From positions 246,093-310,092 of the forward strand of contig JBJEOH010000041.1 of the NCBI GenBank assembly GCA_051880615.1: a stretch of DNA of 64,000 nt, read 5' to 3'. This document shows, piece after piece, positions 8,796-17,240 of this stretch (position 1 is the first letter of the stretch; each line of letters begins with the position of its first letter). The translations under genes and the position numbers were made by a program. Below the pieces are notes generated by a model, which made no database searches, had not been told where the DNA came from, and saw nothing but the letters and a program-made list of their open reading frames with translations. Origin of the DNA: UBA7067 sp051880615. GTDB taxonomy: Bacteria > Bacillota > Clostridia > Oscillospirales > Acutalibacteraceae.

Positions 8796-10382
8796 TTATT
8801 CACCTCTTATAATCGCCTCGGCACACTTTATTCCGTCAACAGCCGCCGATATTATTCCGCCTGCATAGCCTGCACCCTCACCGCAGGGATAAAGTCCCTT
8901 GCAGTTAAGGCTCTGATATTTCTCGTTTCTGATTATTCTCAGCGGTGCTGAGCTGCGTGTTTCCATTCCCGTTAAAACTGCGTCGGGATGATTAAAGCCC
9001 TTGAGTTTTTCGTCAAGCCTTAAAATTCCCTGTTTTAAGGAGCTACTCATATATTCAGGCATAATCGTGTTCAGGTCAGCTCCGGTAACACCGGGACGGT
9101 AGCTCGGCTTGACCTCGCCGAACGCAGCGGTTTTCCTGTTGCTTAAGAAATCCTCAACCCTTTGTGCAGGCGCAAAGTAGCTTTCGCCGCCAAGCTTGAA
9201 TGCCGCTCTTTCAAATTTTCTTTGCAGCTCAATTCCGTCAAGTACGCTGTCACCGCCGAAATCATCGCAGCCAATGCCGACTAAAAGCGCAGAGTTTGAG
9301 TTTGTCATATCTCTTGCAAAGCGGCTCATTCCGTTTGTTACAACCGAGTTTAACTCGCTTGCCGCCGGCACAACCTCGCCGCCCGGACACATACAAAAGG
9401 TGTAAACACCTCTGCCGTTTTGCAGGTGAACTGCAAGCTTATAGTCGGCAGCACCCAAGTGTCCTTTTTCGGCAAAGCTGCCGTACTGCGATGCGTCAAT
9501 TTTCTCTCTTAAATGCTCAATTCTAACGCCGATTGAAAAAGGCTTTTGCTCCATAGCTATGCCTAAGTCATACAGACGCTTGTAGGTATCTCTGCTGCTG
9601 TGACCGAGAGCGAGTATAATATTTTGTGATTCAAGCTTTTCTCCTTTATCTGTAATAACCGCACTGATTTTTCCGTTTGAAATTATAAAGTCAGTTACGG
9701 TTGTGTTGAACCTGAATACTCCGCCGAGGCTAATAATTTTCTCACGCAGATTTTTAACAGCTATATGCAAATAGTCAGTGCCGACATGCGGTTTTGCTCT
9801 GTATAAAATTTCCTCGGGTGCGCCTGCCGCAACAAATTCCTCAAGCACCTTTCTCGCCCTTGAATCCTTTGTGCCTGTGTTGAGCTTTCCGTCTGAAAAC
9901 GCTCCTGCGCCGCCCTCGCCGAACTGAATGTTTGAGTTGGTGTCAAGCTTGCCACCGTTTGAAAAGCTCTCAACCGACTTGATACGCTCGTCAATTTTTC
10001 CGCCGCGTTCTATGATAATCGGGCAACAGCCTGCCTGTGCAAGAATCAGTCCTGCGAACAATCCCGCAGGACCTGCGCCGACGATAAGCGGAGGAGTATC
10101 AAGCCTGTTTGCAAGCTTTGGCGGCTCGTAGCGATAAGGCTGTGCAATAGCTGCGTTCTTGCTTTTGCATCTTCCGAGCACCTTGTTTTCGGAAATATTA
10201 AGTTTAACATCAACACTTGCGCTGAAATGCACGCTCGACTTTTTCCTTGCGTCTACCGAAAGCCTGTGCAGCTTCACTGAATCAATCGCCTGTCTGTCAC
10301 AGCGCAGCTCCTCACAGACTCTTTTTTGTATTGTCCTGTCGTCATAATCGACAGGCAGCTTTATGTTATTTATTCTTATCAT
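8796..10382 (-). CDS. FAD-dependent oxidoreductase, COG2509 type
   Basis: 528-residue flavoprotein of the 'NAD(FAD)-utilising dehydrogenase' group (COG2509). An N-terminal region of about 90 residues precedes the dinucleotide-binding loop IVGAGPAGLFAGL near residue 101. An internal stretch (NIQFGEGGAGAFSDGKLNTG) and a C-terminal FAD block (LYPCGEGAGYAGGIISAAVDG) are characteristic of the group. The substrate is not known to me. The start ATG 10382 has GAGGTG upstream and overlaps the end of the preceding flavoprotein gene by 17 bases. Confidence 0.9.
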   Translation of the reverse strand: MIRINNIKLPVDYDDRTIQKRVCEELRCDRQAIDSVKLHRLSVDARKKSSVHFSASVDVKLNISENKVLGRCKSKNAAIAQPYRYEPPKLANRLDTPPLIVGAGPAGLFAGLILAQAGCCPIIIERGGKIDERIKSVESFSNGGKLDTNSNIQFGEGGAGAFSDGKLNTGTKDSRARKVLEEFVAAGAPEEILYRAKPHVGTDYLHIAVKNLREKIISLGGVFRFNTTVTDFIISNGKISAVITDKGEKLESQNIILALGHSSRDTYKRLYDLGIAMEQKPFSIGVRIEHLREKIDASQYGSFAEKGHLGAADYKLAVHLQNGRGVYTFCMCPGGEVVPAASELNSVVTNGMSRFARDMTNSNSALLVGIGCDDFGGDSVLDGIELQRKFERAAFKLGGESYFAPAQRVEDFLSNRKTAAFGEVKPSYRPGVTGADLNTIMPEYMSSSLKQGILRLDEKLKGFNHPDAVLTGMETRSSAPLRIIRNEKYQSLNCKGLYPCGEGAGYAGGIISAAVDGIKCAEAIIRGE

Positions 10383-11637
10383 TCAAACACCTCAAAGCAG
10401 CGTTCCTTGCGCTTATTGCCGCCGATGCCCATGCCCATTGCAGATTAAATCCGCCGCAAGGAGCGTCAATGTCTACTATTTCACCTGCAAAATATAATCT
10501 GTCAGACTTTTTGGAGGACATAGTCCTGAAGTCGATTTCCTCCCGTTTAACTCCGCCGCCGCTTACCTGAGCCTTTGAAAAGTCAAATGCCATTTTTGAA
10601 GTGAGAGTGAAATTCTTAATCTCATTGCAAATTGCAATCAGCTCACGCTTATTAACTTCCTTACATTTGACAGCAGGGGAGAGATTTGCTGATTTTTTTG
10701 CGATAAATCCGCCGAGCTTTTTGTTCATTATTCCTGTCAGCACCTCATTAATAGCAATGTCAGGATTTGCAAACACCGCTTTCATAATAAAGCTTTTAAG
10801 CTTGTTTATATTTACATCAGGAAGTAAATCAATTACAATATCAGGCGCATTTTCACCCTTGCTGTATGCGAGGTTTACATAGTGTGAGAGGTTAAAAACG
10901 CATATGCCTGAAATGTTGTTCTCGTTTATCTGAAGCTCACCGCGTTCAAGCGCGATAAGCTTATCTCCCTTTTGAAGCTTAATTTCGCAGTCGCAACGAA
11001 CGCCCTTTATTGCGCGCAAATCCTCAGCGACATAAATCGGAGTAAGGCTCGGAAACGGCTTTACTATTGTGTGCGTGAATGATTTTGCAAGCTCAAAACC
11101 GCTGCCGTCTGTGCCGAATACGGGCGATGCTGTACCTCCGCAGGCAAGTATAACGCAGTGAGCCGAAAACTCGCCGTTACTTGTCTTTATTGTATATTCG
11201 CCGCCGCTTTTCCTGATTGAAATAACCTTTTCATCAATTCGTTCTTCAACATTGTATTTTTTAAGATTATTTCTCAGAATATCCAGAACAGACGAGGCGT
11301 TTCCGCTTTGCGGGTAGGCTCTGCCTGCACTGTCGGCTTTTATCATCAAACCGAGAGAATTAAAAAGGGATTTGGTGTATTCAAAATTCAAGGCTTGTCT
11401 TACCTCATCAGGAAAAACCAAGCTGCCGCAGTAATAAGAATCTGCTGATGAGCGTGTATTGCCAAGATTGCATCTGCCGTTGCCTGTTGCAAGCAGCTTG
11501 CGCCCTGTTTTGCTGTTGCGCTCAAAAATTGTAATTCTAAGCCGATTGTCGCTTTCTCTGCCGGCTATGCAGCCGCACATAAGCCCTGCTGCACCTCCGC
11601 CGATTATTGCAATGTCAATAATGTTTTTATTCTGCAC
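10366..11637 (-). CDS. BaiN/RdsA family NAD(P)/FAD-dependent oxidoreductase
   Basis: 423 residues of the HI0933-like flavoprotein family (COG2081), which includes BaiN. The FAD loop AIIGGGAAGLMCG is near residue 10 and the conserved TGRKLLATGNGRCNLGN near residue 45. The C-terminal signature is FAGEIVDIDAPCGGFNLQWA. Some members act on bile acids, but membership alone does not establish that substrate. The start is GTG 11637. A terminator for the gene upstream on this strand lies 24 bases before it, so this operon probably has its own weak promoter or uses readthrough. Confidence 0.92.
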   Translation of the reverse strand: MQNKNIIDIAIIGGGAAGLMCGCIAGRESDNRLRITIFERNSKTGRKLLATGNGRCNLGNTRSSADSYYCGSLVFPDEVRQALNFEYTKSLFNSLGLMIKADSAGRAYPQSGNASSVLDILRNNLKKYNVEERIDEKVISIRKSGGEYTIKTSNGEFSAHCVILACGGTASPVFGTDGSGFELAKSFTHTIVKPFPSLTPIYVAEDLRAIKGVRCDCEIKLQKGDKLIALERGELQINENNISGICVFNLSHYVNLAYSKGENAPDIVIDLLPDVNINKLKSFIMKAVFANPDIAINEVLTGIMNKKLGGFIAKKSANLSPAVKCKEVNKRELIAICNEIKNFTLTSKMAFDFSKAQVSGGGVKREEIDFRTMSSKKSDRLYFAGEIVDIDAPCGGFNLQWAWASAAISARNAALRCLNDKNK

Positions 11638-11660
11638 GATGATGACCTATGCTCCTTTCA

Positions 11661-11690
11661 AAAAAATAGGGCAGCCTGAGCTGCCCCTAA
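11661..11690 (-). terminator. Terminator of the small export protein gene
   Basis: On the minus strand GGGCAGC and GCTGCCC form a 7-base stem around a 4-base loop and run into TATTTTTTT. Confidence 0.85.
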
Positions 11691-11698
11691 AAGTCATA

Positions 11699-12181
11699 TT
11701 ATTTTGGAGCAAATATTGCACCGATTGCACCGAACAAGCCTGCGCTTGCAAGACCCATAATTATGCCGGCAAGAACAACTCCGCAGAAAACGGCGATCAT
11801 ACTTGACTTGAAGTCCATATCAAGAAAGCTTGCCGCAAGCGTTCCTGTCCATGCTCCCGTGCCGGGCAGCGGAATACCTACGAATAGCAGCAGTGCAAAG
11901 AACAAGCCCTTGCCTGCCTTCTGCTGCAGCTTTTTGCCGCCCTTTTCACCCTTCTCAATACAGAATGTGAAAAATTTGCCTATGTACTTTTTATCGCAAC
12001 CCCACAGAAGAACCTTTCTTGCGAAAAGATAAATAATCGGCATTGGCAGCATATTGCCGATGATCGCGATAATATATGACGGTACAAGGTCAAGCCCCAT
12101 ACCGACAGCGTATGGAATAGCTCCCCTAAGCTCAATCAAGGGAACCATAGAAATTAAAAACACTAATAAATAATTTATCAT
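11699..12181 (-). CDS. Small multidrug export protein family (COG2426)
   Basis: 160-residue integral membrane protein of the 'putative small multi-drug export' family. Family features are VPLIELRGAIPYAVGMG at residues 14-30, NMLPMPIIYLF, and FVGIPLPGTGAWTGTLAA. The latter two fit the SNARE-associated/DedA-like re-entrant helix pattern. Despite the family name, transport of drugs is not established. ATG 12181 has GGAGGT upstream. The gene has its own promoter and terminator. Confidence 0.88.
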   Translation of the reverse strand: MINYLLVFLISMVPLIELRGAIPYAVGMGLDLVPSYIIAIIGNMLPMPIIYLFARKVLLWGCDKKYIGKFFTFCIEKGEKGGKKLQQKAGKGLFFALLLFVGIPLPGTGAWTGTLAASFLDMDFKSSMIAVFCGVVLAGIIMGLASAGLFGAIGAIFAPK

Positions 12182-12222
12182 TTTTACCTCCGAGATACGC
12201 GTTTACTTTAAACATTTATCTT

Positions 12223-12251
12223 ATTATACTAAGAATATTCAGTTATTGCAA
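12223..12251 (-). promoter_or_regulatory. Promoter of the small export protein gene
   Basis: Read on the minus strand: TTGCAA (12251-12246), 17 bases, then perfect TATAAT (12228-12223). It lies 42 bases before the start codon. Confidence 0.7.
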
Positions 12252-12293
12252 GAAAAATAATCTATATATGAGCCTTTACGCGACTTTATTTTT

Positions 12294-12322
12294 TTGACAA
12301 ATAGCGGTTTTTGGTCTAAAAT
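12294..12322 (+). promoter_or_regulatory. Promoter of the VanZ gene
   Basis: Perfect TTGACA at 12294-12299, 17 bases, then TAAAAT at 12317-12322, just upstream of the AGGTGA site at 12341-12346. Confidence 0.75.
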
Positions 12323-12351
12323 CAAAGGAAGATTTACAGCAGGTGATGTTT

Positions 12352-12837
12352 ATGATAAATTTAAAGCTGAAAAAAACCTCATTATTTTTTCTTTTGCTTA
12401 CTGTGCTATCGGCGTTATTTTTTATAATAAATTCGCTTACAAACGGAAATATTTCAACTGCCGAAAGCCGCTTTTTTGTAAGCCTTATTGCAGATAATAT
12501 TTTTCATACAAGCAATCCGGACGCTATCAGTCTTATTACCTTAATTGTCCGAAAGCTTGCCCATTTTATCGAGTTTGGACTGTTTTTCGGCTTTTTTAAC
12601 GCCTTTATGCTATGCCATACAGAATACAAGAACCGAGCATATTATTTTTTAACGCTTTTTCTTGTCATATTTGCACCCTTGCTTGATGAAACAATTCAGT
12701 ATTTATCTCCCGGCAGAACTCCTCAGGTTTTTGACATTTGGGTTGACGCGGCAGGCGGGTTGTTCGGCATTATAGTATCGGGCGTTATATTTAAATTATG
12801 CAGGGATAAATATAAGAAAAAGTTGAAAGAAAGATAA
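12352..12837 (+). CDS. VanZ family protein
   Basis: 161-residue membrane protein of the VanZ family (teicoplanin-resistance VanZ and many uncharacterised relatives). The signature is plain: IVRKLAHFIEFGLFFG near residue 65, then PLLDETIQYLSPGRTPQVFD and DIWVDAAGG. Three or four membrane segments are visible. The start is taken at ATG 12352, five bases after AGGTGA; GTG 12343 and ATG 12346 overlap that site. There is no van cluster nearby, so glycopeptide resistance should not be inferred. Confidence 0.9.
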   Translation: MINLKLKKTSLFFLLLTVLSALFFIINSLTNGNISTAESRFFVSLIADNIFHTSNPDAISLITLIVRKLAHFIEFGLFFGFFNAFMLCHTEYKNRAYYFLTLFLVIFAPLLDETIQYLSPGRTPQVFDIWVDAAGGLFGIIVSGVIFKLCRDKYKKKLKER

Positions 12838-12872
12838 ATTTGATGTATACTGTTGAATACAAGGAATACTTG

Positions 12873-12902
12873 TTTTTTTGGCGGAGTTTTCTCCGCCAAA
12901 AA
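12873..12902. repeat. GGCGGAG hairpin between VanZ and MATE genes
   Basis: GGCGGAG, a TTTT loop and CTCCGCC form a stem extended by T and A tracts on either side. The T run precedes the stem and A residues follow it, so it is not a normal terminator for + strand transcripts. A similar stem lies before lspA at 34132-34163. Confidence 0.6.
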
Positions 12903-12935
12903 TTTATCTTATGCGGATTTAAAAGGGGTATCATT

Positions 12936-14297
12936 ATGGAGAAGGCAAGCCCGAACAAAATGGGTACGGCGCCGATGTTTAAGCTGATAATGTCAATGGC
13001 ACTGCCATCGATGTTTTCAATGATAATTCAGGCGCTTTACAACATAGTTGACAGTATTTTTGTGTCGAAGATAAACGAACACGCGCTTACCGCCGTGTCG
13101 CTCGCATTTCCGATTCAGATGCTAATTATTTCGGTTGCTGTCGGAACAGGCGTGGGCATTAACAGCCTTGTATCGCGTAAGCTTGGCGAGGGAGATTTAA
13201 AGCAGGCTGACAGTGCGGCAACTCACGGACTTTTGCTGGGCGTTGTGTCGTGGATTGTGTTTGCAATATTGGGGCTTACGATAACAAAGCCGTTTTTTGC
13301 ACTTTACACCGATAATCAGGAGATTTTCAATATGGGTGTAAGCTACTTAAGCTGTGTTATGATTTTCTCCTTTGGCTGTTTTGTTGAGATTAATATTGAA
13401 AAAACGCTTCAGGCGACAGGAAATATGATTCAGCCTATGATATTTATGCTTATCGGTGCTGGGATAAATATTATTTTAGACCCGATGTTTATTTTCGGAA
13501 TCGGATTTTTCCCGAAGCTCGGTGTTTTTGGCGCGGCAGTTGCAACGGTAATCGGGCAAATCATCTCAATGATATACGCTCTTATCATACTTTTTTGCAG
13601 AAAGCACGCGGTTAAAATTCATTTCAAGGGGTTTAAACCGAGCCTTAGTACAATAAAAAATATCTACGCAGTGGGAGTGCCGTCGATAGTAATGCAGTCG
13701 ATAAGCTCTGTTATGCTGTTGTTTATGAATCAGATACTTGTGAGATTTTCAAATGACGCAGTGTCAGTTTTGGGAGTGTATTATAAACTGCAATCGTTCG
13801 TGTTTATGCCTGTGTTCGGTTTGAATCAGGGAGTTATGCCGATTATGGGCTATAACTACGGTGCAAGGAACAAAAAAAGACTGCTGCTTGCGCTGAAATA
13901 CGGCTGCCTGATTGCTCTTGTTATTATGACGCTCGGCACACTCATTTTCTGGCTGCTTCCTGAACTGCTGCTTTCTATGTTCTCACCAACTCAGGAGATG
14001 ATAACAATAGGAGTGCCTGCACTTCGCACAATCAGCCTGTGCTTTATACCTGCAACAATCGGCTTGCTGTTCACTACATTGTTTCAGGCTGTGGGTAAGG
14101 GACTGCGAAGTCTGCTTTTGTCTGTATTGCGCCAGCTTGTGGTTATACTGCCTGTTTCGTATATATTCTCATTTATAGATTTGTGGGCGGTTTGGTATGC
14201 CTTTCCGATAGCTGAGTTGGTTGCCCTTGTTACCGCACTGCTTATGTTCAGAAATCTTTTGCACGGCGACTTTAAAAAGCTTGACGCTCACGCTTGA
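12936..14297 (+). CDS. MATE family efflux transporter
   Basis: 453-residue multidrug and toxin extrusion (MatE) transporter with about 12 membrane segments, normal for the family. It would export organic cations or other compounds in exchange for Na+ or H+. Supporting segments are LPSMFSMIIQALYNIVDSIF at the N-terminus and GLNQGVMPIMGYNYGARNKK at the start of the second half. I start at ATG 12936, about six bases after AAAAGGGG. An upstream in-frame ATG at 12843 would add 31 residues and cross a stable hairpin. Confidence 0.93.
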   Translation: MEKASPNKMGTAPMFKLIMSMALPSMFSMIIQALYNIVDSIFVSKINEHALTAVSLAFPIQMLIISVAVGTGVGINSLVSRKLGEGDLKQADSAATHGLLLGVVSWIVFAILGLTITKPFFALYTDNQEIFNMGVSYLSCVMIFSFGCFVEINIEKTLQATGNMIQPMIFMLIGAGINIILDPMFIFGIGFFPKLGVFGAAVATVIGQIISMIYALIILFCRKHAVKIHFKGFKPSLSTIKNIYAVGVPSIVMQSISSVMLLFMNQILVRFSNDAVSVLGVYYKLQSFVFMPVFGLNQGVMPIMGYNYGARNKKRLLLALKYGCLIALVIMTLGTLIFWLLPELLLSMFSPTQEMITIGVPALRTISLCFIPATIGLLFTTLFQAVGKGLRSLLLSVLRQLVVILPVSYIFSFIDLWAVWYAFPIAELVALVTALLMFRNLLHGDFKKLDAHA

Positions 14298-14313
14298 TAG
14301 CATTATTTTCATA

Positions 14314-14342
14314 TTGCAAACATAGTATTTAGCAAATACTAT
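14314..14342 (+). promoter_or_regulatory. Promoter with overlapping inverted repeat
   Basis: TTGCAA at 14314-14319, 17 bases, then TACTAT at 14337-14342. TAGTATTT-AGC-AAATACTA (14323-14341) is a perfect 8-base inverted repeat covering the spacer and most of the -10 box, as an operator would. The bound regulator is not identifiable. Confidence 0.5.
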
Positions 14343-14357
14343 TTGGGATGTGGCAAT

Positions 14358-14777
14358 ATGGAAAAAGAGTGCTTTGAGAATCAAGGCTTTGAACAAATAG
14401 ATTTTGAGCCAAAGGATTTCGGGTCAAATGACTTTGCGCAAAACGAATATGAGCAGGAGTGGCAGTCTGTAAGACAATATGACGCTATGCCGGTGTCATA
14501 CGACAGTGAAGAGTATAACCCCGAATACGGTGAGGATTTTGTAGAAGAAACTGAAAAGCAGAGTCAAAGAGCAAAAAGAAAGCTTTCGGGATTTCAGCGA
14601 ACTGTAAAATATCAGCTGATAATCTGCGCCTTGCTTGTGATTGCCGCTGTTGCAGTTAAATTCATCAGCACAGATTTGTATCAGACGGTAAAAAGCTGGT
14701 ACTATGAAAAGCTCAATTCTCAGATAATTATTACCGATGTGTTCAATCGGATTAGCGGAAATACCGATGAGATTTAA
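14358..14777 (+). CDS. SpoIVFA-like membrane protein stub lacking a LytM domain
   Basis: 139 residues: an acidic N-terminal region rich in Phe, Glu and Asn repeats (FENQGFEQIDFEP), one membrane segment at about 82-102, and a short outer tail (LYQTVKSWYYEKLNSQ). It overlaps the next gene, a SpoIVFB-like protease, by 11 bases. In spore formers the gene before spoIVFB is usually spoIVFA, a one-pass protein with an outer LytM (M23) domain that holds the protease inactive. Position and topology match that, but no M23 residues follow the membrane segment. The SpoIVFA assignment is inference; sequence identity is not recognisable to me. Start ATG 14358 has only a weak ribosome binding site. Confidence 0.6.
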   Translation: MEKECFENQGFEQIDFEPKDFGSNDFAQNEYEQEWQSVRQYDAMPVSYDSEEYNPEYGEDFVEETEKQSQRAKRKLSGFQRTVKYQLIICALLVIAAVAVKFISTDLYQTVKSWYYEKLNSQIIITDVFNRISGNTDEI

Positions 14778-15387
14778 GCTGTTTAATATACCGTTTTATA
14801 TTAGCTTTCCGCTTGCTGCGGCTTTGTGCATTGTGCTTTGCGTTGACAGCAGTATGACGGCGTTTTGTGCCTTGATTAACGCTGTTCTTCACGAACTGGG
14901 GCATATTATTGTGCTCAAATATTACGGATGTAAAATAAAATCAATAACACTCAGCCTGTTTGATATTAATATAAAGAAAACAGACTGCGCTTTGTCAATC
15001 AACAGTGAAATTGCCGTTGCGCTGGCAGGTGCGGCGGCTAATATTTTATGCTCACTTTTGTTTTCGGTTTTGTATTTATGCTTTGGATTGTCTATTCTGA
15101 AAACCCTTTCCCTGTCTGCGCTTGTGCTTGCTTGCTTTAATCTTTTGCCTGTAGATTCGCTCGACGGCGGCTGTGCGCTTATGCTTATGATGATGAAAAG
15201 GCTGAGCCTAAATAAATCCTCAAAAATTCTTGATATTATTTCTGCACTTGTTCTTATTCCTATGGCAGTGTGCGGGATAATTTTGCTGATAAAATCAAAA
15301 TATAATTTTACTTTGCTGTTTACAACCTGTTATTTGACAGGTATTATATTAATAAAGAAAAAACGGACGACGGAGATGATAGAATGA
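14767..15387 (+). CDS. SpoIVFB-like site-2 (M50) membrane protease
   Basis: 206-residue intramembrane zinc metalloprotease. HELGH at residues 42-46 gives two histidine ligands and the catalytic glutamate; NLLPVDSLDGG at 125-135 supplies the third ligand, Asp133. Five or six hydrophobic segments are seen. SpoIVFB cleaves pro-sigma-K in sporulating bacilli, but related M50 enzymes have other substrates, so the target is not proven. ATG 14767 lies inside the end of the previous gene; its own end overlaps the radical SAM gene by four bases (ATGA). Confidence 0.88.
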   Translation: MRFKLFNIPFYISFPLAAALCIVLCVDSSMTAFCALINAVLHELGHIIVLKYYGCKIKSITLSLFDINIKKTDCALSINSEIAVALAGAAANILCSLLFSVLYLCFGLSILKTLSLSALVLACFNLLPVDSLDGGCALMLMMMKRLSLNKSSKILDIISALVLIPMAVCGIILLIKSKYNFTLLFTTCYLTGIILIKKKRTTEMIE

Positions 15388-17240
15388 TAAGCAGGGATGT
15401 TGAAAAAATACTTCTGAATGTTCAGAAGCCGGGCAGATACACCGGCGGAGAGCTAAACAGTGTTGTTAAGGATAAAGACAAGGTTGATGTAAGATTTGCC
15501 TTTTGTTTTCCCGATGTTTATGAGGTGGGAATGTCGCACCTCGGAATGAAAATACTTTACAGCCAGTTTAACGAGCGCGATGATATATGGTGTGAGCGTG
15601 TGTTTGCTCCGTGGACTGATATGGAGGAGCAGATGAGGAAGCATAACATTCCTCTTTACGCTCTTGAAAGCGGAGACAGCCTTGATAAATTTGATTTTAT
15701 CGGCTTTACTCTGCAATATGAGCTGTCGTTTACAAATATTCTCTATATGCTCGAGCTTGGCAATATACCGCTTTTGTCAAAGGACAGACACGATTTATTC
15801 AACATCGTAGTTGCCGGAGGTCCCTGTGCCAGCAACCCTGAGCCGCTTGCCGATTTTATTGATTTGTTCTTTATCGGCGAGGGTGAAGAGGTTGACCTTG
15901 AGGTAATAGATTTATACAAGCATTGCAGAGCAAACGGCGAAACAAAGCAGCAGTTTCTTGAAAAGGCGGCTCAGATTCAGGGCGTGTATGTTCCGTCACT
16001 TTATGATGTGGAATATAATGACGATGGAACAATTAAATCCTTTAATCCGAAAAGCAATGCGCCTGCCGTAATCAAAAAGAGAATAATAACAGACCTCGAC
16101 AATCTGTATTATCCCGAATCCTTTGTTGTACCGTCGATTGAAATTGTCCACGACAGAGCAATGGCAGAAATTTTCAGAGGCTGTATAAGAGGCTGCCGCT
16201 TTTGTCAGGCTGGCTTTTTATACCGCCCTGTGCGTGAAAAATCGCCTGATGTTATCGACCGTCAATGCCATATGCTCTGCAACAACACAGGCTATGACGA
16301 GGTGTCGCTGTCGTCCTTAAGTTCCAGCGACTATACAAAAATCGGTGAGCTGCTTAACAATCTCACAAAATGGTCAAAGGATGAGAATGTAAGCATATCC
16401 TTGCCGTCACTGAGAGTTGACGGCTTTTCGGACGAAATTTTATCAAAGATAAAAACCGTGAGAAAAAGCGGACTGACCTTTGCGCCTGAGGCAGGAACGC
16501 AAAGGCTCAGGAATGTCATCAATAAGAATGTAACAGAGGAAGAGCTGATGAGTACCTGCTCAACAGCCTTCAACGGCGGTTGGACAACCGTTAAGCTTTA
16601 CTTTATGATAGGACTTCCGACCGAAACTCTCGATGATGTTGCAAGAATTGCACAGCTTGGGCAAAAGGTGGTAAACGCCTACTATAATGCCGAAAACAGG
16701 CAAAAGGGAAAGAGCGTTAAGGTTACGCTGAGTACGGCAAGCTTTGTTCCGAAGCCGTTTACACCGTTCCAGTGGTTCCCGCAGGACACGATGGACGAGC
16801 TTAAGGAAAAGCAAATGCACTTAAAGGATTCAATCACCACAAAGAAAATAAATTATAACTATCACGATTCATCGACAAGCTTTGTCGAGGCTGTGTTCGC
16901 AAGAGGCGACAGAAAGCTTTGCAAGGCTCTGCTTAAAGCGCACGAAAAGGGAATGATTTTTGACGGTTGGGGCGATTTCTTCAGCCTTGACAAGTGGCTT
17001 GAGGTCTTTGCTGAGTGCGGCATAGACCCAGCATTTTATGCCAACAGACAAAGAGAATTTGACGAGCTGCTGCCGTGGGATCATATTGATTACGGTATAA
17101 AGAAATCATTCCTGATTGAGGAATGTAAAAAGGCTTATAACAACGAAACAACGCCGAACTGCCGCCAGAAATGCAGCAGCTGCGGTGCGGCACAGTGGAA
17201 AAGGGGTGTGTGCTTTGAAAAGCGTCAGAATATGGTTTAA
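15384..17240 (+). CDS. B12-binding-type radical SAM protein, TIGR03960 family
   Basis: 618 residues, the usual size of TIGR03960. An N-terminal cobalamin-binding-like region (FCFPDVYEVGMSHLGMKILY) precedes a radical SAM domain whose iron-sulfur cysteines are C267, C271 and C274 (RGCIRGCRFCQAGF). The C-terminal part ends in a small cysteine motif, CRQKCSSCGAAQWKRGVCF. The family is almost always next to, or fused with, TIGR03936, as here, and the reaction is unknown to me. The two open frames overlap by 26 bases, which suggests a tightly coupled pair. Confidence 0.93.
   Translation: MISRDVEKILLNVQKPGRYTGGELNSVVKDKDKVDVRFAFCFPDVYEVGMSHLGMKILYSQFNERDDIWCERVFAPWTDMEEQMRKHNIPLYALESGDSLDKFDFIGFTLQYELSFTNILYMLELGNIPLLSKDRHDLFNIVVAGGPCASNPEPLADFIDLFFIGEGEEVDLEVIDLYKHCRANGETKQQFLEKAAQIQGVYVPSLYDVEYNDDGTIKSFNPKSNAPAVIKKRIITDLDNLYYPESFVVPSIEIVHDRAMAEIFRGCIRGCRFCQAGFLYRPVREKSPDVIDRQCHMLCNNTGYDEVSLSSLSSSDYTKIGELLNNLTKWSKDENVSISLPSLRVDGFSDEILSKIKTVRKSGLTFAPEAGTQRLRNVINKNVTEEELMSTCSTAFNGGWTTVKLYFMIGLPTETLDDVARIAQLGQKVVNAYYNAENRQKGKSVKVTLSTASFVPKPFTPFQWFPQDTMDELKEKQMHLKDSITTKKINYNYHDSSTSFVEAVFARGDRKLCKALLKAHEKGMIFDGWGDFFSLDKWLEVFAECGIDPAFYANRQREFDELLPWDHIDYGIKKSFLIEECKKAYNNETTPNCRQKCSSCGAAQWKRGVCFEKRQNMV

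Noticed and set aside
12352..12837. Glycopeptide resistance by VanZ
   Set aside because: The family call is sound, but without vanH, vanA or vanX genes nearby resistance cannot be inferred.
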